Assembly (NCBI GenBank): GCA_964351995.1
Contig: CAYGQE010000020.1
Location: forward strand, 1-64,000
From: SZUA-35 sp964351995
GTDB taxonomy: Bacteria; Actinomycetota; Acidimicrobiia; Acidimicrobiales; SZUA-35
Length of the DNA stretch: 64,000 bases
Direction: 5' to 3'
The notes below the pieces were generated by a model that saw only the letters and a program-made list of their open reading frames with translations, searched no databases and had not been told where the DNA came from. The position numbers were made by a program, and so were the translations under genes. Numbering within the stretch: the stretch's first letter is position 1; every line of letters starts with the position of its first letter. This document shows, piece by piece, positions 24,763 to 33,665 of the stretch.

Positions 24763-27608
24763 GATGATGCCTCGGTGTTGTCGTCGGGAGAGGTGGCACG
24801 CTCGATGCCGCTTTGGAAGCTGGCCAAACTCGCGGCGAATCGTGATCCGGCGTCGCTGTCTTCGGGGTCGAGCGTCGCGTCGGAGGCGGAGCCGGCACTG
24901 ACCAGGACGGACTCTTCGGTGTGGCGATCACGATCGGTCGAGGGCACGTCCATCGTCGGCTTCACACCGACCGGCAGATTCGCACCAGGTGATCGGGTGA
25001 CGCCGAGCGGGTTCGATGACGACCTCGGTTTCGGTTCACCCTTGCGGCGAGCGAGGGGCGGCTGATCGCCGGAAACGACATCGGGGGTGGGAGCGACCGC
25101 TTCGGTTTCGGTCGGACGGCGCCGAGCCAGCGCAAATCCCGAGGTGGTTTCGAGCACCGAGGGGACCTCGGAAACCGGCACAGCGGGGACCTCGGAAACC
25201 GGCACAGCGGGGACCTCGGAAACCGGCACAGCGGGGACCTCGGGCGCTGCGTGGCCATCCGCCTCGGCGGTTCGCTCGCTGCGAGCGAGTCGGCTGGCTT
25301 CGGCGACCGACATCGGCTTCGTCGGAGCTGGCGCAGGGTCAGGGGCAGGGTCAGACCAGACAGCGGCGACGGGGTCGACGACCGCAATGTCAGTGTCGAT
25401 GATGTCGGGCGCATCGGCGGCAATCGGTGGCAGCTCAGATACTTCGACCGCTGCCAGAGTTTCGACCCGTCGGGGCTCGTCAGCAACGATGTCTTCAGTG
25501 GCGACCGGAACATCCAGCTCGGGGACAACAGTCAGCTCGAGCGTCTCGGCCACGGCTCGATCTCGACGCTCGACGTCGTCATCGAGATCGCTGTCGTCTT
25601 CGCTGTTCTCCGAAGCGCTGGAAAACAGCTCGGCGAGGCTCTCGTCCACCTGGTCGGCGGGATCAGACAGCAGTGCGGGCGGCACCATCACCTTGGCCAC
25701 GAGGCCATCGGTGATGCCTTCACGCAACTCGACACGAATGCCATGGCGGCCAGCAAGGCGACCGACCACGTGGTGACCGAGATCCTTCGATGGTGTCTCT
25801 TCGAGCGTCATGGCCCGGGTGATTGTTTCGTTCGCCTCGAGCATCGCCTCAGCAGTCATTCCGATGCCTGCATCAGCAACGGCAATGACGAAGCCCTTGG
25901 GCGAATCGGCGGCGGAGACAACCACACGAGACGACGGGGGTGAGAACGTGAGACTGTTCTCGATGAGCTCTGCCAGCAGGTGAGCGGCATCAGCAACGGC
26001 CAACCCGTCGATCAGCTTGTCAGTCCGAACGTCGAGGTCCACACGCTCGTAGCCCTCGACTTCGCCGAGCGCCGATCGAACGACTTCGGCAATCGCCACC
26101 GGCTGATCGAACACGCGAGCCTCACGAGCACCAGCGAGGACGATCAACGACTCAGCGTTGCGGCGCATTCTGGTGGCGAGGTGGTCGATCTTGAACAATT
26201 GCTCGAGCGCCTCGGGGTTCTTTTCGTTGGCTTCGAGGCCATCGAGATAGTCGAGAATTCGCATGAGCAGCCGCTGGTTTCGTCGACCGAGATTCACGAA
26301 CATGTCCGCAACCGTTCGGCGTGATGCTGCTTGCTCAGAAGCCAACTCGACAGCTGTGCGGTGCATGTCATTGAACGCCGCGACCAGTTCGCCGACTTCG
26401 TCGGTGGACTCTGCTTCGATCGGAACGATCTCGGGTACTTCGGCACCGTGGCCCTCCGAGCGGAGCAACTGAACAACGTTCGGAAGCTCCTCATCGGCGA
26501 TGGATCGCGACCGGTTGGTCAGCGCCAGCAGCGGTCGGCGGATGGAGCGGAACAAGACAATGGTGATGGCTGTGACGAGTCCGACGAGGACTGCGAGCGC
26601 CAAGCCACCAACGAGAACACGCTGCTCCGCAGAACTGTTGTTCTCAACCGCTGTTGCTCTGGCTCGGTCGATGATGTCGGTCTTGATGTCGTCGAGCTCA
26701 TTCGTCAGCGCCAGCAGCACGAAAGAGACCCTTGTACGAGCGACCCGGATCTCGCCGATCTCGTCGACGGCGACGCTGTTCCGCACGGTGGCAAACGATT
26801 CGTAGTCTGAACTCTCGATGAAGGCATCGAAGGTCGGGGCCAGGTCGGTGTTGCCGATCTCGCCGATAACGCTCTCGAGCTGGACAGCTGCCGCTCCCTG
26901 CGCTCGAGCGGCTTGAACCATTTGCGCGGACTGTTCTTCTTGCGGCACCAGAGAAAGGGCCAAATAGCTGATGGCCTCGACACGGATCGCCTCGTCGAAT
27001 GCACTCGAGAGCTTCAGAGTGGTGAGATCGAGTGCCGTTTCGCCGTCGAGTTCAAGACCGGCGCCGCTGTCGATCAACCGGATCGTGTCAGACACGATCG
27101 CGTCAAATCGTGCCAACCCAGCCATCGTCGAATCTGCATCCTGGGCGGTCCTGCCCTCGAGTAGATCCTCGGCGAGACCGGTGCTCACTGCATAGAGATC
27201 GGGGCCGTTTTGTTGGCGAACCTCCTCGAGCCGCTGCCGAATGTCCTCGACGCTGCGCTTTTCGGCTGCGGTCAGGGACGGGCCGGAGAGGGCGTCAGCA
27301 ATCGTGACATCGGTGCTCTCCATGATTCCTCGGTAGTAGACGTTCCAGCTGGCCTCGCTCGGGTCGGCAGGCACAGACGAACCCATGACGTTGACAATGA
27401 GATCTCGCTCGTCGCGAATCGCAGCAGCGATCTCAGCGATCGTCACGTTGCTTTCGACAACAGCAAGTTGCGCTTGGGTTTCCGAGACATCGTTGGTTAG
27501 GTCTCGAACCTCCAGCGCGCTGAGTGCGAACAGACCGGCAACCGGTACGGCAATGGCGGTGGTCAGTTTGGTGCGGAGGGGAAGCGACGTGAGGCGGGTG
27601 AGTTTCAT
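24759..27608 (-). CDS. Conservon sensor histidine kinase with NIT-like sensor (CvnA-like)
   Basis: About 949 residues from the second of two tandem ATGs. It has a membrane helix near the N-terminus (TTAIAVPVAGLFALSALEV) and a large periplasmic helical domain resembling the nitrate/nitrite-sensing NIT domain (SSVPADPSEASW, TVEDIRQ-like helices). A second membrane helix, a HAMP domain and an HK core follow (N box ELIENSLTFSPP, G1 DAGIGM, DLGHHVVGRLAGRHG). The last 270 residues are acidic and low complexity with VPAVPVSE repeats. There is no canonical H box, as is common in conservon kinases. It heads the cvnABCD operon. The start choice is 27608 or 27611. Confidence 0.88.
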   Translation of the reverse strand: MKLTRLTSLPLRTKLTTAIAVPVAGLFALSALEVRDLTNDVSETQAQLAVVESNVTIAEIAAAIRDERDLIVNVMGSSVPADPSEASWNVYYRGIMESTDVTIADALSGPSLTAAEKRSVEDIRQRLEEVRQQNGPDLYAVSTGLAEDLLEGRTAQDADSTMAGLARFDAIVSDTIRLIDSGAGLELDGETALDLTTLKLSSAFDEAIRVEAISYLALSLVPQEEQSAQMVQAARAQGAAAVQLESVIGEIGNTDLAPTFDAFIESSDYESFATVRNSVAVDEIGEIRVARTRVSFVLLALTNELDDIKTDIIDRARATAVENNSSAEQRVLVGGLALAVLVGLVTAITIVLFRSIRRPLLALTNRSRSIADEELPNVVQLLRSEGHGAEVPEIVPIEAESTDEVGELVAAFNDMHRTAVELASEQAASRRTVADMFVNLGRRNQRLLMRILDYLDGLEANEKNPEALEQLFKIDHLATRMRRNAESLIVLAGAREARVFDQPVAIAEVVRSALGEVEGYERVDLDVRTDKLIDGLAVADAAHLLAELIENSLTFSPPSSRVVVSAADSPKGFVIAVADAGIGMTAEAMLEANETITRAMTLEETPSKDLGHHVVGRLAGRHGIRVELREGITDGLVAKVMVPPALLSDPADQVDESLAELFSSASENSEDDSDLDDDVERRDRAVAETLELTVVPELDVPVATEDIVADEPRRVETLAAVEVSELPPIAADAPDIIDTDIAVVDPVAAVWSDPAPDPAPAPTKPMSVAEASRLARSERTAEADGHAAPEVPAVPVSEVPAVPVSEVPAVPVSEVPSVLETTSGFALARRRPTETEAVAPTPDVVSGDQPPLARRKGEPKPRSSSNPLGVTRSPGANLPVGVKPTMDVPSTDRDRHTEESVLVSAGSASDATLDPEDSDAGSRFAASLASFQSGIERATSPDDNTEASS
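25161..25243 (-). repeat. 24-base tandem repeat in the conservon kinase gene
   Basis: Three perfect 24-base copies and an eleven-base partial copy. They encode the octapeptide EVPAVPVS repeatedly in the C-terminal low-complexity tail. Copy number is probably variable. Confidence 0.9.
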
Positions 27609-27797
27609 CATCTTCTCTTGGGTGGGCGGTGCCGGTCCATCGGCAGGCTTCGACCATGTATGAGGGCCTGCCGCAAACTCCATGCTCAAGCAGCTCCAAC
27701 TGTGCGTGACGAGCGGGCATCACACCCCCGAGATCCGCTCGGAACGGTTTCTCGCTGTGCGTGCTCCGCTCCGCAACGAAAGACCTATGGTCAACCG

Positions 27798-30700
27798 GTG
27801 CCTCGCAATCCCCACGACGTGCCCTGCACCTTCGTGACCCACCCCGGTCAACTCACTGAGATCGAACGCTCGCTCGACGGTGCCCAGCGGGTGGCGATCG
27901 ACACCGAAGTCCCCATCGATGGGCCGCGCAAACAGCTGCTGCGGGTGATGTCCATGGCGGTTCGCCAAGCCGATGGGACCGAACAGGCCTTCGTCGTTGA
28001 TGCCAGAGACGTTGACCCCACGCTTCTCGGACCAGTGCTGGATGGCGTGACCGCCGATGCGTGGAACGCGAACTTCGATGCCAGGGTCCTCGATGCGGCC
28101 ATCTGGGAAACCGCAGACACCACGCCAGGACTTCGCTGGTGGGACGCCCAGATCGCTGATGCATTGATCCATCAGGGCCGCAGCGGGTTCACGTGGTTCC
28201 ACGGCCTGGCCTGGGCCACCGGCCACTATCTGGGTATCGAGGCCGAGGGCAAGGGCACGATTCAGCTGTCCTACACCGCCTTCGACGACCTCAGCGATGA
28301 GCAGGTGGCGTACGCCGCGGCCGATGCGGTCGAGACGCTCTGGGTGGCCGACGCCATCCGAGCGGAGATCGACGCCGCTGGCCTGGACCGCATCTGCGAG
28401 ATCGAGATGTCCGCTCGTCCGCTTCTCGATCGGATGGAACGCACCGGGCTTCCCTTCGACGCCGACGGATGGCGAACCGAGCTCGACACCATGGGCCACC
28501 GGCACCGCTCCACCCTTGGCCGGCTCGCCATCCTGACCGGTGGCGGCCAAGGCTCACTGTTCGACGAGGTCATCGAGCCATCGTGGAATCCCGCCTCGGA
28601 ACGGCAGGTGCGAGAGGCGCTCAACCAATGGAGCGAAGCAGAGGTTCTGGCCTGGACCGAACACCGCCACGGCAAGGCTCGCAAGCTGAACGATCTCGAC
28701 TCGGTCACCGCAGGCGTGCTGCGCAGCATCGGGGGCGAACTCTGCGACACGTTGCTCGAGTTCCGTTCCCTTTCAAAGATCCTCGGCACCTACGGCGACT
28801 CGATCCTCGAACACCTCGATGCCGACGGCCGGATGCGACCCCAATACCTGCAGGTGGTCGGGACCAACACGGGGCGCCTCGCCAGCCGCAACCCAAACGC
28901 CCAGAACTTCACGCCGTTGATGAAGCCGTTCGTTCGGCCGCCGCAAGACAACCGTGTCTTTGTTCACGCCGACCTCAGCCAGGCGGAGCTCCGCTATCTC
29001 GCCCAAGTAGCCGATGACGAACCGCTTCGTGCTGCATTCGCCAGGGGCGACGACGTCCATGTCACCACCGCAGCGACGATGTTCGGCTTCGATCGAGACG
29101 AGTTGGAGCGCAACGACCCGGCACGGCTGAAACATCTCCGACAGATCGCCAAGGCACTCAACTTCGGCATTGCCTACGGCACCGGTGCCGCCGCCCTGTC
29201 TCGCTCGCTCACCGCAGAAGGGTCGGCCACCACGGTCGACGAGGCGAAGGAGCTGTTGGCTCAATACCGGCGCACATATCCTGGGACGGCCGCCTGGGCC
29301 GAAGCTCGCATCGCCGAGATCCAGCAGGAGCGGGAGAACACCGTCGCCATCGACTGGCCTCTGAGCATGCGACTGGCTCGGGGCTTCCCTGCGGTGCGAG
29401 ACATCCGCCGACACTTTCGCCGTACGGAGGGCCGGTGGCCGTCAGCGGCCGAGATCGCCGAACGCCACCCCGCCGCTGACGAATCCGACCAGCCAGAGTC
29501 TGACAGCTCCGCTGCCGCCGACCTCGAAGCCGAGATCGAGTGGCTGCTCTCCTACTCCGCCCCGGTTGCGCTGCTTTCCAACGGCGAGCCGTTCACGTTT
29601 TCGAGTCGCACGCTTGCTGGCCGTCGACAGCAGTTCAACCTCCACCTCGATCGGCTGCTGCTGGCGGTGGTGACCGAGGCCGTTGCCGACCCATCACCGG
29701 CCGCAGTCGGCATTCGTCGGCGGTTCGAGACCGAACACGACATCGACCTCTGGCCGAACCACACTGCCCCGCCCGAGAACGAGATCGCCAAGCACTTCGA
29801 GGATCGTTCGTTGCGGTTGGCGTTCGTCGAGATGATGACCGACGACCTCGGCGCCGACGGGGCCGAAACTCGCCTTCGGCGCTCGGCTCGCGAGCGGGTG
29901 TCGGTGATGGTCAACGCCTGGAGGAATGCACCGATCCAGGGAGGAGTCGCCGACATCATGCTGGCGTCCTACGGCGACCTCGATGAACGACTGGCCGGAC
30001 ATCCCAGCGCTGTCCCGATCCAGACCGTGCATGATTCGGTCGTCGTCGAGTGCGACCTCGCTGATGCTGACGCCGTGGCCGAGAGCGTGCGACTCTCGCT
30101 CGAGCAGGCATCGTTGCGTTTCTGCCCCGACGTCGCTCCGAAAGCCGACGTCGACATCCGGCGTTCGCTCGCCGACGCCGATGTGCTTCGGGTGCACGTT
30201 CCCGATCTGCCGAGCACCAATCCCGGCCCGGGCCCGGCCGCCGCGCTCCAGCCGGCGGATCGTGACACGGTGCGATCGATTCTCGAAGCTGATCGGTCCG
30301 TCCACTTCTACGGGCTGGGCGATCTCGGCGACACCTTCTGGGATCGGTCGACCTGGTGGGTTCGCGACGGCGTACTCATCGGCGACGTTGGCCTCTCCGA
30401 TGATCCAGCGGACCGAACCGTGTACGGCATCAACACTGGCGATCGGACCGCTGCCGCCGAGCTGTGGGCCGAGGTCGACCATCTCCTGCCCGACCGCTAC
30501 TGGGCAACTGGGGTCATCGGCTTCCCCGAGCGCCTCGCTGAGGCCGGCCGCGACATCGTCAGCGATCTCGGTCACCACACCAAGATGGTGCTCACCGACC
30601 GTATTGCTCCCGCCCTCGCCGTGGCGATGAGTGGCGAGAACGGCGGGCCCTTCGCCCGCCCGCTCACCGAAGACGATCTGCCAGCGATCGCTGAATTGCA

Positions 30701-31049
30701 CGAAGCCAACCCCGTCGCCAGCGCGTTTTTTGCCCCGTCATTGCTCAGCGTGGGCCCCTTCTTCGGCGTGTTCCACGGAGACGACCTCATCGCCATGGCC
30801 GGCGTCCACGTGTGCGATGACGAGTCCAGCGTTGCCGCCATCGGTGGTGTGCTCACCGACTCGCAACACAGGGGTCGAGGCCTTGCTCGAATCACCACCG
30901 CTTCGGTGGCAGCTGCTCTGGTCGAACGCGGCATCGACACCATCGGTCTGAACGTCAAGACCTCCAACCTCGCGGCACGGTCGATCTACCCCAAGATCGG
31001 CTTCACCGACGTCCACTTCTACCAAGAGGCGCTCGTCGCCCGAGTGTGA
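27798..31049 (+). CDS. DnaQ-like exonuclease / family A DNA polymerase / GNAT fusion
   Basis: A 1083-residue multidomain protein. Residues 12-220: 3'-5' exonuclease with ExoI VAIDTEV, ExoII WNANFDARVLD and ExoIII YAAADAVETLW. Residues 330-790: family A polymerase with TGRLAS (R360), motif A HADLSQAELR (D392, E397), motif B R448-K452-F456-Y460 in RQIAKALNFGIAYG, and motif C QTVHDSVVVE (H745, D746). The usual Glu after the catalytic Asp is Ser747. About 165 extra residues lie between motifs B and C. Residues 820-1083 form a tandem acetyltransferase-like region whose last part has HRGRGLARITTASV (from 1024). The frame is uninterrupted. The start is a GTG at 27798. Exo-pol proteins are known in actinobacteria; this fusion is unfamiliar to me. 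Confidence 0.85.
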   Translation: MPRNPHDVPCTFVTHPGQLTEIERSLDGAQRVAIDTEVPIDGPRKQLLRVMSMAVRQADGTEQAFVVDARDVDPTLLGPVLDGVTADAWNANFDARVLDAAIWETADTTPGLRWWDAQIADALIHQGRSGFTWFHGLAWATGHYLGIEAEGKGTIQLSYTAFDDLSDEQVAYAAADAVETLWVADAIRAEIDAAGLDRICEIEMSARPLLDRMERTGLPFDADGWRTELDTMGHRHRSTLGRLAILTGGGQGSLFDEVIEPSWNPASERQVREALNQWSEAEVLAWTEHRHGKARKLNDLDSVTAGVLRSIGGELCDTLLEFRSLSKILGTYGDSILEHLDADGRMRPQYLQVVGTNTGRLASRNPNAQNFTPLMKPFVRPPQDNRVFVHADLSQAELRYLAQVADDEPLRAAFARGDDVHVTTAATMFGFDRDELERNDPARLKHLRQIAKALNFGIAYGTGAAALSRSLTAEGSATTVDEAKELLAQYRRTYPGTAAWAEARIAEIQQERENTVAIDWPLSMRLARGFPAVRDIRRHFRRTEGRWPSAAEIAERHPAADESDQPESDSSAAADLEAEIEWLLSYSAPVALLSNGEPFTFSSRTLAGRRQQFNLHLDRLLLAVVTEAVADPSPAAVGIRRRFETEHDIDLWPNHTAPPENEIAKHFEDRSLRLAFVEMMTDDLGADGAETRLRRSARERVSVMVNAWRNAPIQGGVADIMLASYGDLDERLAGHPSAVPIQTVHDSVVVECDLADADAVAESVRLSLEQASLRFCPDVAPKADVDIRRSLADADVLRVHVPDLPSTNPGPGPAAALQPADRDTVRSILEADRSVHFYGLGDLGDTFWDRSTWWVRDGVLIGDVGLSDDPADRTVYGINTGDRTAAAELWAEVDHLLPDRYWATGVIGFPERLAEAGRDIVSDLGHHTKMVLTDRIAPALAVAMSGENGGPFARPLTEDDLPAIAELHEANPVASAFFAPSLLSVGPFFGVFHGDDLIAMAGVHVCDDESSVAAIGGVLTDSQHRGRGLARITTASVAAALVERGIDTIGLNVKTSNLAARSIYPKIGFTDVHFYQEALVARV

Positions 31050-31129
31050 ACAAGGACACGTCGTCTGCAGGTTGGCGGAGTTCCTTTGGTAGACCATGGG
31101 ATTCGTTCCCGCTGACCCTGGAGGGTCCC

Positions 31130-32017
31130 ATGTCATTTCGTTTGACCAAACTCCTGTCCCTACTGTTCGCCTTCGGCCTCGTTGCGGCCGCCTGTGGCTC
31201 CGACGCCGAAGAAACCGTCGAAGCTGAAACCGACGGCGAAGAAGCCTCCGGTGACCTCGACTGCTCAGTCGAGAGCCTCGACCTCTTCGCCGAGGGTCAA
31301 CTCACCATCGCCACCGGCGAGCCGGTGTTCCCGCCGTGGATGCTCGACGACGACCCCACCAGTGGTGAGGGCTTCGAGAGCGCCGTCGCCTACGCGCTTG
31401 CCGAAGAAATGGGCTTCGCTGCCGATGCCGTCACCTGGGTCCGCACGGACTTCGACGTCGCCATCGCCCCCGGCGACAAGGACTACGACTTCAACATGCA
31501 GCAGTACTCCCCCACCGCCGAACGCGATGAAGTCGTTGACTTCTCGGTCCCCTACTACAACGTCCAGAAGTCGGTCCTGACCTTCGCCGGCTCACCCGTC
31601 GACGGCGCAACCTCCTTCGGTGACCTCGCCGCAGGCACCTGGGGCGCCACCATCGGCACCACCGACCTCGACTACATCGAGAACGAGATCGGCATCCCGG
31701 CCGACGACGTTGCCGTGTTCGACACCCAGGCCGACGTGGTCGCTGCCATGGTCGCAGGCCAGATCGACGCCACCGTCGTTGGTCTTCCCACCGCCTTCTT
31801 CCTCTCCGCGGTCGAGCTCGACGGTGGCGTGATCGCCGGTGTCCTTCCCGCCGCTGGCGCTGACAGTGACGGCATGGCATTGCTGTTCACCGAAGGCAAC
31901 CCACTGCGCGACTGCGTCGACGTCGCCCTCACCTCGCTGCGTGACGCCGGCACCCTCGACGCCATTGGCGAAGAGTGGCTGCAGGGTGGCGGCGACATCC
32001 CCACGATCACCCCGTGA
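31130..32017 (+). CDS. Amino-acid-type ABC transporter substrate-binding lipoprotein
   Basis: A 295-residue SBP of the polar amino acid (family 3) type with lipobox LVAAACGS. Features include EGQLTIATGEPVFPPWM at the first strand, FDVAIAPGDKDYDFNMQQYS, and VDFSVPYYNVQKSV, the equivalent of the family-3 signature. The start at 31130 follows a GGAGGG ribosome site. It is first of a six-gene operon with permease, ATPase, two SAH-hydrolase-like proteins and an amidohydrolase. The ligand is probably an amino-acid-like compound; the context suggests a nucleoside-amino acid thioether, but that is inference. Confidence 0.88.
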   Translation: MSFRLTKLLSLLFAFGLVAAACGSDAEETVEAETDGEEASGDLDCSVESLDLFAEGQLTIATGEPVFPPWMLDDDPTSGEGFESAVAYALAEEMGFAADAVTWVRTDFDVAIAPGDKDYDFNMQQYSPTAERDEVVDFSVPYYNVQKSVLTFAGSPVDGATSFGDLAAGTWGATIGTTDLDYIENEIGIPADDVAVFDTQADVVAAMVAGQIDATVVGLPTAFFLSAVELDGGVIAGVLPAAGADSDGMALLFTEGNPLRDCVDVALTSLRDAGTLDAIGEEWLQGGGDIPTITP

Positions 32018-32049
32018 TCGACGGTCTCCGGACCAAAGAAAGCTGACAC

Positions 32050-32901
32050 GTGGCTGCCCAGCATGATGACGTAGCGCCCCCGCCGGCGCCGTTGACGCTG
32101 ACCCCACGCGAACGATTCACGCCGGTACTGATCAGTGCGATCAGTACCGGCGTTGTCGTTCTCATCGTCGTGTTGCTGGTCGGCTCGTCCGAACAGTGGC
32201 CACGAGTTCGTCAACAGTTCTTCAGCTGGGAAGACATGAAAGAGGCGTACCCCCGGGTGCGCAGTGGCTTCTGGCTGAACATGCAGGTCTGGGTCATTGC
32301 CGAGATCCTGATTCTGATTCTGTCGCTCCTGATTGCCGTGTTCCGCTCGCTGACCGGCCCCATCTTCGCTCCGCTGCGCTTCTTCTCGATCGTCTTCATC
32401 GATGTCTTGCGCGGCATCCCTGGCCTCCTCCTGATCCTCCTCCTCGGCTTCGGTGTTCCGGCCCTCCAAATTCCCGGCCTGCCCAACAGCGCCCTGTTCT
32501 GGGGCACCTTCGCGCTCGTCATCAGCTACGCCGCCTACACCGCCGAGGTGTACCGAGCCGGCATGGACTCAGTCCACGACGGCCAGCGAGCCGCAGCCAA
32601 GGCACTCGGCCTCAACCAGTTCCAAACGCTGCGCCACGCGGTCATTCCCCAGGCCATTCGCAACGTGCTTCCCGCCCTGATGAACGGTGCGGTGTCGCTG
32701 CAGAAAGACGTGGCGCTACTCAGCGTCATCGGCATCCGAGACGCGGTCCGTGAAGCCCAGATCATCAAAGACCGCACCTTCAACTACTCGTCGTTCATGG
32801 TGGCCGCCATCTTGTTCCTGATCGCATCCGTGCCGCTGGCTCGTTTCACCGACTGGTACGCCGCTCGCGACGCCGAGCGCAGACTGCAGCAGACACGATG
32901 A
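32050..32901 (+). CDS. Amino-acid ABC transporter permease
   Basis: A 283-residue HisM/GlnP-type permease. The N-terminal extension precedes helices including NMQVWVIAEILILILSLLIA. The EAA motif that contacts the ATPase is EVYRAGMDSVHDGQRAAAKA followed by LGLNQFQTLRHAVIPQA. GTG start at 32050; the stop overlaps the ATPase start by four bases. It is the only permease in the operon, so it probably acts as a homodimer. Confidence 0.9.
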   Translation: MAAQHDDVAPPPAPLTLTPRERFTPVLISAISTGVVVLIVVLLVGSSEQWPRVRQQFFSWEDMKEAYPRVRSGFWLNMQVWVIAEILILILSLLIAVFRSLTGPIFAPLRFFSIVFIDVLRGIPGLLLILLLGFGVPALQIPGLPNSALFWGTFALVISYAAYTAEVYRAGMDSVHDGQRAAAKALGLNQFQTLRHAVIPQAIRNVLPALMNGAVSLQKDVALLSVIGIRDAVREAQIIKDRTFNYSSFMVAAILFLIASVPLARFTDWYAARDAERRLQQTR

Positions 32902-33665
32902 CGCCGACCACACCGAACGTCACCCCCCGCATCAGTGTGCAGCGACTGACCAAGTACTACGGCCAGTCGCTCGTGCTCCATTCGGTCGACCTCGACATCG
33001 CCGAGCACGAGGTGGTCTGCCTCATCGGCGCATCTGGCTCGGGCAAGTCGACCCTGCTGCGCTGCGTGGGCCGGTTGGTTCCCTACGACCACGGCCACGT
33101 CCTGCTCGACGGCGTCGACATCGAGAGCGACGACATGGCCGAGGCCGAGCTGCGCAAGCGCGTGGGCATCGTGTTCCAGTCCTACAACCTGTTCCCCACC
33201 ATGAGCGTGCTCGACAACGTCACCCTCGCCCCTCGCAAGGTCCACAAGACCAACCGAGAAGAAGCCGAGAGTCGAGCCATGGAACTCCTCGAACTCTTCG
33301 AGATGAAGGACTTCGCCCAGTCGTACCCCGATCGGTTGTCTGGCGGCCAGCAACAGCGCGTCGCCATCGTTCGCGCCATGGCCACCAACCCCGACATCTT
33401 GTTGCTCGACGAAGTCACCGCTGCCCTCGATCCCGAGCTCATCGGCGGCGTGCTGGCCATCATCCGAGACCTCAAGAACAGCGGCATGACCATGATGATC
33501 GTCACCCACGAAATGGGTTTCGCCCGAGAGGTGGCCGACCGCGTCTGTTTCCTCGATTCGGGCCGCATCATCGAAGAGTCGCCGCCCGAGCAACTCTTCT
33601 CCGACCCTCAGCAACCCCGCACCCGCGAGTTCCTGCAACGCATCATCGAGGCTGGCCGATTGTGA
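32898..33665 (+). CDS. Amino-acid ABC transporter ATP-binding protein
   Basis: A 255-residue ATPase close to GlnQ/HisP. Walker A is CLIGASGSGKSTLLRC; the Q loop is VFQSYNLFPTMSVLDNV; the signature LSGGQQQRVAIVRAMA; Walker B ILLLDEVTAALDPE with the H loop in MMIVTHEMGFARE. All catalytic residues are intact. GTGA overlap with the first SAH-hydrolase-like gene shows that importer and enzymes are translated together. Confidence 0.95.
   Translation: MTPTTPNVTPRISVQRLTKYYGQSLVLHSVDLDIAEHEVVCLIGASGSGKSTLLRCVGRLVPYDHGHVLLDGVDIESDDMAEAELRKRVGIVFQSYNLFPTMSVLDNVTLAPRKVHKTNREEAESRAMELLELFEMKDFAQSYPDRLSGGQQQRVAIVRAMATNPDILLLDEVTAALDPELIGGVLAIIRDLKNSGMTMMIVTHEMGFAREVADRVCFLDSGRIIEESPPEQLFSDPQQPRTREFLQRIIEAGRL

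Noticed and set aside
25161..25243. Regularly spaced repeats resembling a small CRISPR array
   Set aside because: Units are 24 bases with no spacers, lie inside a coding frame and encode an octapeptide repeat.
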